DNA from: Pristionchus mayeri
Lineage: Eukaryota > Nematoda > Chromadorea > Rhabditida > Neodiplogasteridae
NCBI GenBank assembly: GCA_036245805.1
Contig: BTRK01000004.1
Coordinates: 2,790,001-2,854,000 of the forward strand
DNA: 64,000 nt
Reading direction: 5' to 3'
Of the stretch, positions 13,001 to 22,814 are shown piece by piece. A program made the position numbers and the translations under genes. A model generated the notes under the pieces. It did no database searches. It was not told where the DNA came from and was given only the letters and a program-made list of their open reading frames with translations. The first letter of the stretch is position 1; the number at the start of each line of letters is the position of its first letter.

Positions 13001-13238
13001 AATCGAATTGCCGTGGTCGATAAGGGACGAGTGGTGCAGGTGAGAAATTGAAGCGAAGACGAAATAAGTATTCGACAGGAGTATTGTGCTAGAACTGACC
13101 ATTTGAAAACGACAGGGAAACGATCTTCGTGTTGGCCTCGCTAATCTGAAATTTCAGTTGGGAACTCACAAAGAATTGCTCGAGGACAAGAAAGGACTGT
13201 ATCATTCGCTTGTTCGAGCGAAGGACAAAGCACTCTAG
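7026..13238 (+). CDS. half-size ABC transporter, HAF-4/HAF-9 (TAPL/ABCB9)-like
   Basis: Half transporter with an N-terminal membrane extension, six core helices and one nucleotide-binding domain. Relatives dimerise and export peptides into lysosome-related organelles. Exons run from ATG 7026 ([18 protein letters not shown]) through an acidic Asp/Glu linker (about 7650-7715) and a core beginning [19 protein letters not shown]. The core continues with GGCFNY-like [20 protein letters not shown] (about 8138) and VRSFAAER (about 10955). Walker A is GPSGGGKST (about 11900). The Q-loop exon is [18 protein letters not shown] (about 12199). The signature is split by an intron (QMSG / [12 protein letters not shown]). 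Walker B is [11 protein letters not shown] (about 12740), the H-loop is IAHRLST, and the stop TAG is at 13236. Three transposons lie in its introns, but the reading frame appears intact. An AATAAA-like signal is near 13403. The nearest named relatives are haf-4 and haf-9; which one was not resolved. Confidence 0.9.
8460..10281. mobile_element. large foldback (inverted-repeat) transposon, CAC...GTG ends
   Basis: An 1822-bp element made of two long inverted arms (about 8460-9325 and 9471-10281) around a short unique centre. The arms match almost base for base over most of their length, for example the blocks with GGTGGTAGCATACACTAG and its complement. The ends read CACAGGTATCATGAG and, in complement, CACATGTATCATGAG. 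ATGT flanks both sides (8456-8459 and 10282-10285). Mirror-image ORFs in the arms are by-products of the palindrome. It lies in an intron of the ABC transporter. Confidence 0.85.
12421..12509. mobile_element. hAT-like palindromic MITE, same family as the one at 2677
   Basis: An imperfect hairpin: GAGAACTATGACATCATGCC pairs with GGCATGAAGTCATAGTTCTC around an AT-rich centre. The right end CATCCTACCTAGTGCCC matches the right end of the copy at 4011. A target duplication is only weakly visible (about 5/8 bases), so this copy is probably older. It sits in the intron that splits the ABC signature motif. Confidence 0.6.
12565..12657. mobile_element. hAT-like MITE, GTCTGACTCTCTTCAG family
   Basis: A 93-bp palindrome with arms CGTCTGACTCTCTTCAG and CTGAAGAGAGTCAGATGAC. 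It is flanked by GAAAGTGG (12557-12564) and GAACGTGG (12658-12665), a 7/8 match that fits an 8-bp duplication. A close relative is at 25661-25753, and a diverged one at 20357-20454. It lies in the same intron as the MITE at 12421. Confidence 0.75.
12828..12845 (+). repeat. poly-G run (18 G)
   Basis: Eighteen consecutive G lie shortly downstream of the donor site of the Walker B exon. Such tracts can form G-quadruplexes and are unstable in nematodes that lack the FANCJ/DOG-1 helicase. Here it is simply a short homopolymer inside an intron. Confidence 0.9.
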
Positions 13239-14308
13239 ATGGAGTTTGCAGATGTTACTTGTGCGGGTTACTCTTTCTTTCCGTATATCGCTACGAATCT
13301 CAGTCCCGATGATACTCAGTCTTCCATATCGAGTGCATTACAATATTCTTAATAATAGCTTCAATGCCAAGTATTGCAATAATTATAGCCATATTTGTAC
13401 AGTTAATAAATAATCAACTATTCGCGAGTTTAAAAAATGCAATTAATGAGGACAAAGTGTAAATGCAATACTTGCATTTAATAGAGGGCGAGGACAATAG
13501 CTTCAATTTCAATAATCTATCGTTCGTTGTGCAGATCTTGGCAGGGAAACTTTTACCCACTGGGAAACTTTTACCAGAGTCTTTGGCCGACGAGAGAGCC
13601 GATGAGAGAGCATTGCGAAATGAGAGTTTGATAATTTTTCGCACATCGCCGATTGGAATGCAACTGTATTAATAATTGCCTGTCCGAAAATTCGTAAGAT
13701 AAAACTGCAATCGTGGGAAAATTATTATCGGTTTGAGTATGCAACGGTGAGATATCCTTATTGGCTGCGATCCCAATAAATTGAGCATTACTCATGATAA
13801 CATTGTCGCTAGCTATAGAGTTGGCACTAATGCACTTTCGTCACTTTCACTCCATGTTGGTGCCGCTTGTTAGCTTTCCGATCCCTTACGCTCCCTATAC
13901 TCTATCGAGACAAACAGCCAAATAATGCGCTTGTTCTTCCATTCTCGAATAGGGAGCCGATGCTCGTCGGGAATTTAAGAATGTTCAAATGATGGTGATG
14001 AGGATAGGATACACAGTTTCTTAGACAAGGACAAAGTCGGGGAAGATATAACGAGAAAGAAGGAAGAGAAAGTTATCAGGGCTAGCCCATATGTAACGCG
14101 AATATCGGAAATATGAAAATTGCACTTTCGATACCAAGAGCCGTATTCGTTCATCTCGAGGGACCGAGAACATCGCGCGTATCTTCATTCTGTTGTCGAT
14201 TTTTCGCCAAATTTGTGCTTTGTAAAGTAAGCACAAATTTCCGTTTACTTGCGTCCTATGGGAATCATTGTCAGTATATAATATGAACGAAATGCCATAC
14301 AATGCTAT
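13239..14308. other. intergenic, no gene seen
   Basis: AT-rich spacer between the ABC transporter stop and the chemoreceptor start. A small imperfect inverted repeat (AAGTATTGCAATAATT near 13369 and GCAATACTTGCATTTAAT near 13465) is visible. No exon-like stretch was recognised. Confidence 0.5.
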
Positions 14309-14329
14309 ATGGAAGACCAGTTCGTGAAA

Positions 14330-15405
14330 TCAATCAATCAATCAATTTATCTTATCAGGCGGAAACGCTCAGAAGATGATAGGTCGGTAGTCTTCATAAG
14401 TTGCACTCCACCAATGGCTGCCAATTGCTCGGGATAGGTCGTCTCTCCATCGCGCGCGAGGCTTTCCGGGGGGACGAGTCCTATTGAATGGAGTCCAGAC
14501 AGTTGTCGCACGGCTCCACTGTTCCACTCCCATTCTTCTGATCTTGAGGGCCCAGCGCGCTTTTCGTTTCAATCCTTCCTCATTCCAGTCTCTCAACTTG
14601 GTAATCCCTCTCACGCGGTCATTCCTCCATCTGTCCCTCAGCGTGACTCCAAGCATCTTTCTTTCCATCTTCCTCTGGGTGACTCTCAGCCTCTCCTTCT
14701 CGCTAGATCTCAGAGCCCATACTTCACACCCATAGAGAACTGTAGCCGTGATGCAGCTCTCGAAGACTCTCCTCCTGATCTTGATGGACAGAATTCGAGA
14801 AGATAGGAGGTGCGAGAGCTTACTCCAGGCCAGCCACCCTAATCGAATCCGGTGTTCTATTTCGTCGGAATGATCCAAGGGAAGAGCTATTCTTCCTCCG
14901 AGATAGGTGGCGCTATCGACGAATTCGAATCGCAGATTGCCGATGATTATTGGATTGCGGGTAGAGGTGCAGGAGGTGAGGAGGTTGGTCTTGCTTGCAT
15001 TCACTTCGAGACCAACTCGGCTGCACGCGTCCATCAGCTTCTTCAGCATTCGTTCCAGCTCGGGTCGAGATTTGGCAACGAGAGCCACGTCATCGGCATA
15101 CTCCAAGTGGCAAAGGTTCCTTCCGTCGATTCTAATTCCATCTGACTCCCAGTCAATGTTGTCCATGGCTGATCGTAGCACTGCGTTGAAGAGACGAGGG
15201 GAGAGGGTATCCCCTTGGCGGACTCCTCGACGCACAGTCACAGGAACGAGCTCCTCATTAACTCGAATGAGTGTAGAGGAGGACTCGTAGAGACGGCGCA
15301 ACATGTGGACGAGGGAGGGATGGGCTCCGAACGAGAAGAGGGCTTGCCAGCAGGCATTCCACTCCACACAGTCGAACGCCTTCTTGAAGTCGACGAACGC
15401 CAAGT
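14330..15405 (-). mobile_element. 5'-truncated RTE-like non-LTR retrotransposon
   Basis: The insertion lies on the minus strand. It carries the 3' half of a reverse transcriptase and ends in a short (TTGA)n-type tail, seen on the plus strand as TCAATCAATCAATCAATT at about 14330. Simple-repeat tails are typical of the RTE clade. The 11-bp direct repeat AGTTCGTGAAA flanks it exactly (14319-14329 and 15406-15416), which proves target-primed insertion. The 5' end is cut off within the RT domain, as is usual for LINEs. Confidence 0.92.
14369..15403 (-). CDS. reverse transcriptase C-terminal part (RTE-like), partial
   Basis: An open frame of about 344 codons with no stop. It starts abruptly at the truncated 5' end inside RT motif A (FVDFKKAFDCVEW). 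RT motifs follow: RRGVRQGDTLSPRLFNAVL, then the catalytic box LEYADDVALVAKS, then the primer-grip and thumb region (LEVNASKTN) and TATYLGG-like SATYLGGRI. The C-terminal tail contains RRRVFESCITATVLYGCEVWAL and RWALKIRRMGVEQWSR, common in RTE and related LINEs. The endonuclease domain is missing, so the copy cannot move on its own. The absence of stops argues that insertion was recent. Confidence 0.9.
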   Translation of the reverse strand: MAFVDFKKAFDCVEWNACWQALFSFGAHPSLVHMLRRLYESSSTLIRVNEELVPVTVRRGVRQGDTLSPRLFNAVLRSAMDNIDWESDGIRIDGRNLCHLEYADDVALVAKSRPELERMLKKLMDACSRVGLEVNASKTNLLTSCTSTRNPIIIGNLRFEFVDSATYLGGRIALPLDHSDEIEHRIRLGWLAWSKLSHLLSSRILSIKIRRRVFESCITATVLYGCEVWALRSSEKERLRVTQRKMERKMLGVTLRDRWRNDRVRGITKLRDWNEEGLKRKARWALKIRRMGVEQWSRATTVWTPFNRTRPPGKPRARWRDDLSRAIGSHWWSATYEDYRPIIF

Positions 15406-16572
15406 AGTTCGTGAAAGGTTCCGCTTATCTCTTGGGCACCATTGGAATACCTGCTAATGTTGTTCTAATCCTTGTGATCCTTCGATGGTATGTGCGATTA
15501 AATTCGCTTCGAAAAAAGTTTAATTTGCATTGTAATGATTGCACTCCATCCGCTCTGAGGGACTACTCTCGGTTGATTCTGGTATCGGCTGTTTGTGATT
15601 TAATAGCGCTAATCGCAGTCACAACTACCTCAACCAAGTATATTTTCTGAAAAGTCAAAACATAATGATAATGTTGAGGGAGGTGATGTTCAACTATTAC
15701 TGTTTCATTGAATTCTCTGGCATTTGCACAACGTTTGGCTCTGAAGCATGCATCGCTCTGTTTGGTTCGTTTCTTTTGAATAGTTTGAATGCCTTTTCGC
15801 CAGATAGCACATTATACTATATATTTCTTTATTAGTACAGTATTCATTCCATCTGCAGCGCTATCGAATCAAGAAATTATGAATAGAAAGGACATTTTTA
15901 GCTAGCAAACTATTGAATTACCGTAGCATTCGATGTATGTTGAAGGGATCCAATGCGAGATGTACTCGACCTCCTTGATGATGTTATGTTTCTGCTTCTT
16001 TTATCGTTACTGCTTAATCCGACAAGTACCTACAAATAGCATGAAAAAGGCAGAATATAGTTCACAGGGCTAATAACAATAGTTATTCAGATTTGTTTTT
16101 TCGTCATTCCCGCCATCGTGGGAGCAAATGTTCCCATAGCTGTAATGGTCTCAACAACAATGAACAAAATATCTGATGTAGCAGAATATAGAAGCGCCCA
16201 TGCAAATGCACAACCAATTATCGGTAACAGTTTAGTTATTTTTTTTAACTCTTCGGTTTTCAGCGATTTTAAATGTGAGCGATTCTACTGAAACGATAGT
16301 AATATCGTTCATATATACATTCATTACATCAATCATTCCGTTCATGGTTTCAGTAATCCTTCGTTACATGACCATGAAATCGATCAATCTAAAGGTACGA
16401 GTATAAATTAGCACGAAACATTATTTCTTTCCCTTCAGAATATGAGCCAGTCAACTCAAAATCTTCAATCCATACTTGTTAAAGTATGTGTTTAACTTCT
16501 TAATCTAACTGTCACTACCATTAATTATTAATATTTATAATTACTAAAAACAGTAATTGTTTAGGTAAATAT

Positions 16573-16685
16573 TAGAGTTCGTAATTCGCCTCACCGTCTA
16601 TTCATTATATACACTCTCTAGATCGGACGAGCGGTGAGAGAGTGTGTAAAATGAAGAGACCGTGGTATCCGTTTCTCGAACTCTA
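16573..16685. mobile_element. hAT-like MITE, TAGAGTTCG family
   Basis: A 113-bp palindrome with ends TAGAGTTCG...CGAACTCTA. A perfect 8-bp duplication GTAAATAT flanks it (16565-16572 and 16686-16693). The inner arms contain ACACTCTCT and AGAGAGTGTGT. A degenerate relative is at 50319-50429. It sits in an intron between the helix-5 and helix-6 exons of the receptor. Confidence 0.88.
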
Positions 16686-17139
16686 GTAAATATTTGTAGG
16701 TTCTAAATACCCAACTCGCTCTGACAGCTTGTAATTTTGTTTCCACATTCCTGCTCTTTGCCGCATTTCTGAAACTGCCGTGGATATCGAATCTGCTGAT
16801 TATTTCACTTCCGCTACACTTCTTGAGCTTGAGGACATACCCTATCCTTTATTATAGTGTGCCAGCCTCCAACACACCTTTGCTCCAATAGTCACTTTGA
16901 TGATAATCACACCGTATCGGAGGTATGACATGTTGAGGAAGTTAAATATTAAAACAATTCAGAGCAATCACGACATTTTTGAGGATGAACAATTCGAGTT
17001 TGCAAACCTTTGCAATTCATGTGCCTTCTTTCACGAGATCGGGATGAATGTGAATAACTGTGCACTTGTACAAACACGAAACCATATCAAGAGCGTGGAC
17101 CCCTTGAAAATTTCCATAGCCAAAATCCGTTGTAAATGA

Positions 17140-17685
17140 AGAAATATTTGGTAGTGAATAACACGTGTCATGCAATGATCTGGGAAACACAACCTCTCAC
17201 CGATATACTTTCTGCAAACTAAACAACTGTAGCTACAATGTGGGGGAACAAGAAAGTGTGCTGGTTGTCCTTTTTACTTTCCCATGTAACCTTTGATGTG
17301 ATAACAGCACTACTAAGAGTAGCTTTCACTCTTGTTCTTCCCTGATTGTTGTGTCAGATTGCCAGATCAATCATCAAACGACAAAGAAACAGCTTCGAAC
17401 CGGTACTGTATTGGGGGAGTATATAATCGTAGCTTGCAATCTCAGGTTCATTACCTTGGCCTCTCCCTTCTTCGAGATCGGCACTCCCTTCATTAGTCTT
17501 GCAATTGTACCATTGATTTCAAACAGCGCGAACAAAACACGTAGAATAGCGTGCATTGGTTATACGAATTCCGCAATTTATTGCGACTTATCCAAATATT
17601 CAAGCTTATCACTTGTTGTTCTCATTGAGCGTTACTCTTCAGGAATAGATCAATCGTCAGAATAATTACTGATAAATCCATCAGG
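17140..17685. other. intergenic, probable collagen promoter region
   Basis: The spacer between the broken receptor and the collagen start shows no recognisable exon. A TATA-like AGTATATAATCG occurs near 17419, about 270 bases upstream of the collagen ATG; a link to it is only a guess. Confidence 0.4.
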
Positions 17686-19222
17686 ATGACGACCTTCCGT
17701 CACCTCGTCCTCGGGGCGACTATCTCCTCTGGCGTTGCCATCATCGGCTCGCTCCTGATCGCCTTCTCCCTCGTCTCGGAGATCAACACCTTCCGAGATG
17801 ACGTCCTCTCCGATCTCAAAATGTTCAAGGTACCGCTCAGTTAGAGCTATAGTTGTCAAAACACCTTGCACAATTGTCCATGTGTTTCGTTTGTGGTCGA
17901 AAAGTATGTTAATCAAATCGAACAATTCAGGCTAAGGCGAACGAAGCGTGGATTAAGATAGGAGAGATTGAGAGACATCCCTCTGGCTCGTCTCCCCGCG
18001 ACGATACCATTCTCCGCTACTCCCGACAGGTAAATTTGCTCCATTTATTCCATGAATCATATGTAAGTACCTTTCAACCAGTGCGATATTTTGCATTCAT
18101 ACGTGTCTCCTTTTCAGGCATACTCGTCTGGTGGTTCTGCAGTCGCAGGAGGTGGAGGCGGTGGAGGAGGAGGAGGAGGAGGAGGAGGTGGTGGTGGAGG
18201 GTGCAACTGCGGAAAGGCTCCGAGTGGTTGCCCGGCCGGACCTCCTGGACCTCCTGGACAACCCGGAGAGAAAGGACGTAAGTTATTGCTCTTTTCCTCT
18301 CAACTTTCTCTATTATGAATCTATAACGATTAGCGAACCAGTAGTTGTACTGCATGGATTTATCAATCAATTTACATTTGAGCATTTGGTAAACCGAATA
18401 ATTTCAGAGGACGGTCATCCCGGTCAAGCTGGACAGGCCGGCATGTCTGGCATGGCGATGATGGCCATGCAGATGACTGGAGGAGCCTGCATCAAGTGCC
18501 CGCCCGGTCCTCCCGGCCCCGCAGGACCCCCTGGACCCGCTGGAGGACCCGGAAACGACGGAGCCCCTGGAGCGCCCGCTTCTGGTGGTGGAATGGGCGC
18601 GCCTGGTCCGGCTGGACCCGCAGGAGATGCCGGAGCCGATGGAGCACCTGGAGGAGCGGGAGCTCCTGGTCCCGCTGGAGCCCCTGGCATGCGCATGATG
18701 TCTCAACCCGGACCGGCAGGAGCTCCCGGCCCCGCTGGAGGTCCCGGACCCGCGGGTGCACCCGGAGGCGGATCCGGCCCTGGACCCGCTGGACCAGCCG
18801 GTCCACCCGGACCTGCTGGAAACCCTGGAGCGCCTGGACAGACAGGTGCCGCTGGAGAGCACGGAAACGATGGAGAACCGGGAGGAGACGGAGCTTACTG
18901 TCCTTGCCCACCTCGCAGTGGTGGAATGGCGGCCGGCGGAGGAGGAGGAGGATTTGGAGGAGGATCCGGAGGAGGAGGAGCTGGTGGAGGATTTGGAGGA
19001 GGTTCAGGAGGAGGAGCTAGTGGAGGAGGAGGAGCTGGTGGAGGATTTGGAGGCGCTTCTGGAGGTGCTGTTGCTGGAGGAGGAGCGGCCGGAGGTGGCG
19101 GTGGTGCTGGAGGCGGAGGAGACGGAGGAGCTGGCGGAGGAGGTGGTGGAGCTGGAGGTCCTCCTCCTGCTGCACCTGCTGGAGGCGCCCCTGCCTACCC
19201 CAATCGCAGAATCAGGATGTAG
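17686..19222 (+). CDS. nematode cuticle collagen with glycine-rich tail
   Basis: Structural cuticle protein, secreted by hypodermis and cross-linked in the exoskeleton. Exon 1 (ATG 17686) encodes the conserved N-terminal region [20 protein letters not shown], including a hydrophobic anchor. The next exons carry the pre-triple-helix segment. A run of about 18 glycines precedes [19 protein letters not shown], the first Gly-X-Y block. The main exon (about 18410-19222) has [16 protein letters not shown] and a long, interrupted Gly-X-Y domain. It closes with the cysteine pair YCPCPPR and then an unusual tail of about 95 residues dominated by [11 protein letters not shown] repeats, ending PNRRIRM. 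The paired cysteines flanking the helix fit the col family. The long glycine-rich tail and the N-terminal polyglycine are atypical. Stop TAG is at 19220. Confidence 0.93.
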
Positions 19223-19843
19223 CCTGTCGCCTGCATTGCACTGTAAATTATGTAGAGATAAAGTAAATATTATTGATTTGGGATGTACGAAGAAAACTTT
19301 TTTCAATAGAATGGCATATTGTATGCTTCTTAATGCACCGAAGCTCGAGGTTACGCAGTTGATAAAAACCGCTGAGCGATTCCGAGTTATTGTAAAACAC
19401 AAAACCTAGTTTATTGTAGGGATAAGTGAATGCAACTAAATATTATACTTCTCTGTAGAGTAAAAAGTATTAGACCATTATATACATCCATAAAACTATA
19501 CGAAATAGTTTTGAAATGTAATGTCAATCACGGTTGCCTGCACCGTACGTATCATACATCGGCTATATTTGCAGTGAGGTAACAATGAAAAACAATACAA
19601 CGATCATGATCGCCCATGCAATTGTCAGTCATTGTCTTTCCCACGAGACTAATTTAGAACGGATTAGAGATTAATAGTCGTTGCGTACTTCGATCAAACA
19701 TATTTCTTTATTCTACAGTAACCTGTGATGATATTGGATATTCCGCACATTGAGAAACCAAGCTCTAACAGGGTTATTCCCATTTTTTCGAATTCCGATC
19801 TCTAGTTTGTAAGTTGAAGGAACAGTGGGGGCTAATGTGAATA
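19223..19843. other. convergent intergenic spacer, no gene seen
   Basis: The spacer lies between the 3' ends of the collagen and the minus-strand Str receptor. It is AT-rich. A GATAAAGTAAATAT stretch near 19257 may serve collagen polyadenylation. Nothing else was recognised. Confidence 0.5.
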
Positions 19844-22814
19844 CTACGCCACATTAGTGAATTGGGATGAGCCGATGCTCTTAATCTGAGCGACGCTCGT
19901 CTGCATCGCGCTCATCTGGCTCGCTGCCAGTTTTGGCGCGGTCTTTTTCCTCCTCATGAGCGACCAGATCGCATGGCGGTAGTCGCTCATCAGCACGATG
20001 ATGATGACTGCATCCCAGGGAGGGAAGCAGGCAGTCATGAAGAAGCACAGATCGGCAACAGTCGAGGCTGCTTCTGCATTGGATATGATTGTGCTCGAGT
20101 GAAAAGCGTAGGGCCTGCCGTGTTCGAAAACCGGGCATGCGTCTCTTCATTATGTACACTAGGGTTCTCTTATTGGAATTGTTTTGTATCATTTTCAGAT
20201 ATGTTTCATGTTAGCTATACATAGGAGCTATATAGTGTACATGAAACGTATCTGAAAATGATACAAAACCATTCCAATAAGAGAACCCTAATGTTCACAC
20301 TCCAACCGAGTCACGAGGGGTGTTGGCATTGAAGATACGAATGTCGTCGAACTCTAGAGGCAATTGGTCTCGCTCTCTCCATATCATACACTCTCTCGCA
20401 CACACTCTGATCGACGAGAGTGCGTGTAGTTTGGAGAGAGTCAGACGATTCCTCCCTGTCGGGGAGGGCAAGTGTGTTGCTGACCGGAGAATCCAAGATA
20501 GGGCAGAGTGATGCAGCAGAAGAAGGGAATGTACACGCAGACGACGGGCACGGACGTCTGCAACTTATGCGATTCAGATTCTGAGGGAGCGGATTCAAAG
20601 CAACAGTCCCTAGAAGCACTTTGGGCACCAGGGATGAGTAGTCCTAGCAGTAGCAGTAGTCACCGCAATACACCACCTAGCGTCGTATCTTGACGACTGT
20701 AAATAAGCTTGACGTTGCTGCCCTTTACATTTCCTGCATCAAATACCAACCCGGATGATACTGATCCGGGGGGGGGGGAGTCGCACGGACAAGCTGTTGA
20801 TGATATGCTCTTTCCCCGAGCGATAGCCCTTCTCGTATTCAGCTATTGAGCTGTGATCTACAGGTTCTACTAAGCCAGCAATCTAGGCGCGAGTGAGCTC
20901 AACACCTGTAAACCAGACTCTCTCATGATCTAGGCAATGAGATATCCCTCAAGGTCCTTTTTTTCTCTCTAGAGAAATTACCGCCTACACTATGTCCTTT
21001 CAAAAGGCGCGACGTGGGTGCACAAGGACTGAACGCTTTCACTTGATGAGGCGTCTTCTTGGTCTATGATTAATAAATTAATAAATTAAATAATTAAATA
21101 TTAATATATAATTTAGAAACGCGCCTGTGCCGTCACGGCGATGAGCAGCTTCGCCTGCACGTGGCACTTCGACTGCGAGATCTTCCAGGCCCTTCGAACT
21201 CCGAAGAACGTGAGCGTGCCCAGCGTTGCTGCTGTTAGGAAGGAGACGATGATGATGGAGTCGAAGACGAGCATGAGAACGAACAGCCCAGGCGCCTCCG
21301 ACTCGTTGTTCTGCAGTTGGCTACTTTTGTTAGCAGCATAAAGAACGGTGAAAAAGAGCTATGCAGAGTAACAGTTATGGCGTGGAAAAGTCAAGGAGAA
21401 GAGGAAATCTAAATCGATTTTTCACTTTGTAATACAAAGTCCATGTTCATATCTGGCTCGTCTGGGAGATACGAAATTGCTAAAAAATTTTCTCCTACTT
21501 TTTTTCCGCAGCATGAGTTTATGACTGCTCACCCAGTCCATCACCATCCATGCCGTTTTGTTGGTTCCGAAGCGGCGCTCGAATTCGGCTCGCAGTCGCT
21601 CGACCGCGTCATCATGCACTTGTCCAGACAATCCGTGAACGCACAGCAGGTACCTCAACCCGACATTCCACTGAGGAGGTGGGTGAAGAGGATGCAGAGA
21701 ATGATAATGAAGTCTCTCCCATTAACAACCTTGTTTACTAATCTTCACAAAGGTTTGTTTTTTTGCTTCAGCAACGTCAAAACTGCTTACCATACAACGA
21801 ATACACTGAGGGAAATCGCAATGAGAAATATGATGAAGGGAGTGCGAGCGAACAGAGCGATCAGCTTCGGTCTGGAGTTGTTCCAGTAGCGATAGAGGAA
21901 GTGAATGTTCATCAAAGCGAAAGGAACACAGAAGCAAGAACAGTAGAAGGCAGGCAGTCTCTGAAAATAATGTTATAGACGTTCGATTCGGAATATTTCA
22001 TCTATAATGCACACACACTGTACGAGTCGAAATGCTCGATCGAAACTGGTTATAGACAAGAGAGTGGTTTTAGCAATGACAGTGGTATTGGCAATTAGTG
22101 ATGCCAAATCGGCGCGCGCTCTCCTCGTTTCTCACGCTCTCTCGCTCTGTCTGACCGGCGAGAGAGCGTGTGAAACGAGGAGAGCGCGCGTCGATTTGGC
22201 ATCACTACTGGCAATGAAGGGACGATGATCCGAATTTCGAAATCGTTTCAGCGAATTTCGAAATCGTTTCAGTGTGAAACATCGAAATTGACGATCACGG
22301 GAATATATCAATGGTAGGAAAACGCCATGTGATAGGTTAGCGTTCGAGTCACTCATCATCTCGATATTCTGACGCGCCTCTGGTATTCCAAATTACCCAC
22401 TCGGTCATCCACGATCGTGTTAGAAGTGACGCCGAATGTGTTGTTGATGATCAAAATTTTCTGCGAAAAAAGAATTCGTCTTTCCACAATAAAAATACAC
22501 GAGTACCGGTTCAACTATTCCATGCAAAATCGTCAAAAAGAGATCGAAAGAAGCGAAAATTGACAGCAGTTGCTTGTATGTCCCGAGCGAGAGTCTAGTG
22601 TGATTCCGGATGCAGTACAGCAATAGAGCATTAGTAAAGATTCCGGCTACTGGAAACAACACTATTGACGGTCAGTTCAGAAAAAAATTCATAATCGATC
22701 TGCATTTAATTAGAAAAGAAAAGTGCGAAATTCAGATTTTTTATTTATCTTCTCCAGGAAAGTGAACATACCACAATGCGCCTTTTCAATGCAGTCTTCG
22801 AGGGTAGCCAGCAT
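19844..22814 (-). CDS. Str-family 7TM chemoreceptor
   Basis: G-protein-coupled receptor, presumably in sensory cilia. Exon 1 starts at 22814 (MLATLEDCIEKAHC) and joins in phase at 22661 to the first helix, AGIFTNALLLYCIRNHTRL. SLGTYKQLLSIFASFDLF follows, the classic Str helix-1/2 signature. Further exons give VPFALMNIHFLYRYWNN (about 21890), YLLCVHGLSGQVHDDAVERL with the acidic Str loop (about 21540-21660) and APGLFVLMLVFDSIIIVSF (about 21130-21320). They continue with LQTSVPVVCVYIPFFCCITL (about 20480-20560) and FPPWDAVIIIVLMSDYRHAI near the C-terminus. Stop TAG is at 19844-19846. No frame lesion was seen. Three palindromic MITEs sit in its introns. It is divergently arranged with the fatty acyl-CoA reductase, 644 bases apart. 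Confidence 0.85.
20160..20290. mobile_element. hAT-like MITE, TAGGGTTCTC family
   Basis: A 131-bp hairpin: TAGGGTTCTCTTATTGGAAT pairs with ATTCCAATAAGAGAACCCTA, and the arms continue for about 50 bases with very few mismatches. Flanks are ATGTACAC (20152-20159) and ATGTTCAC (20291-20298), 7/8 identical. It lies in an intron of the Str receptor. Confidence 0.85.
20357..20454. mobile_element. degenerate palindromic MITE, GTCTGACTCTCTCC family
   Basis: An imperfect palindrome: CAATTGGTCTCGCTCTCTCC mirrors GGAGAGAGTCAGACGATTCC around ACACTCTCTCGC / GAGAGTGCGTGT. The sequence is related to the elements at 12565 and 25661. No clear target duplication was found, so the ends are approximate and the copy is probably old. 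Confidence 0.6.
22096..22207. mobile_element. hAT-like MITE, TAGTGATGCC family
   Basis: A 112-bp, nearly perfect palindrome with ends TAGTGATGCCAAATCG and CGATTTGGCATCACTA. Flanks are TTGGCAAT (22088-22095) and CTGGCAAT (22208-22215), 7/8 identical. TAGTGATG-type ends are typical of hAT elements. It lies in an intron of the Str receptor. The high arm identity suggests a young copy. Confidence 0.88.
22231..22272. repeat. 21-bp tandem duplication
   Basis: Two exact head-to-tail copies of a 21-base unit beginning CGAATTTCGAAATCGTTT, within an intron of the Str receptor and just outside the MITE at 22096. The unit contains the palindrome CGAATTTCG. Confidence 0.95.

Larger units (their letters stand above)
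14309..17139 (+). pseudogene. 7TM chemoreceptor (Srd/Str-like) disrupted by a LINE in exon 1
   Basis: The ancestral first exon starts at ATG 14309. It resumes at 15417 after the LINE and one copy of its 11-bp duplication are skipped, and enters a first helix IPANVVLILVILRWYV. A second helix (SRLILVSAVCDLIALIA) ends near 15637. Later exons give GICTTFGSEACIALFG, CEMYSTSLMMLCFCFFYRY (about 15937-16020), ICFFVIPAIVGANVPIAVMV (about 16090), IVISFIYTFITSIIPFMV (about 16300), TACNFVSTFLLFAAFL (about 16717) and the helix-7 exon IVTLMIITPYRRYD (about 16870), with stop at 17137. The Gly-x-Cys...Phe-Gly and PYRR elements resemble Srd/Str receptors. Apart from the LINE no clear lesion was found, so this may be a recently broken or polymorphic allele. 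A hAT-like MITE lies in one intron. Confidence 0.75.

Noticed and set aside
17351..17665. A receptor-like hydrophobic ORF upstream of the collagen
   Set aside because: No conserved receptor motif, no splice partners, and a hydrophobic pattern not matching any family known to me.
18404..19020. Long reverse and shifted-frame ORFs over the collagen
   Set aside because: Shadows of the Gly-X-Y and glycine-rich coding repeat.
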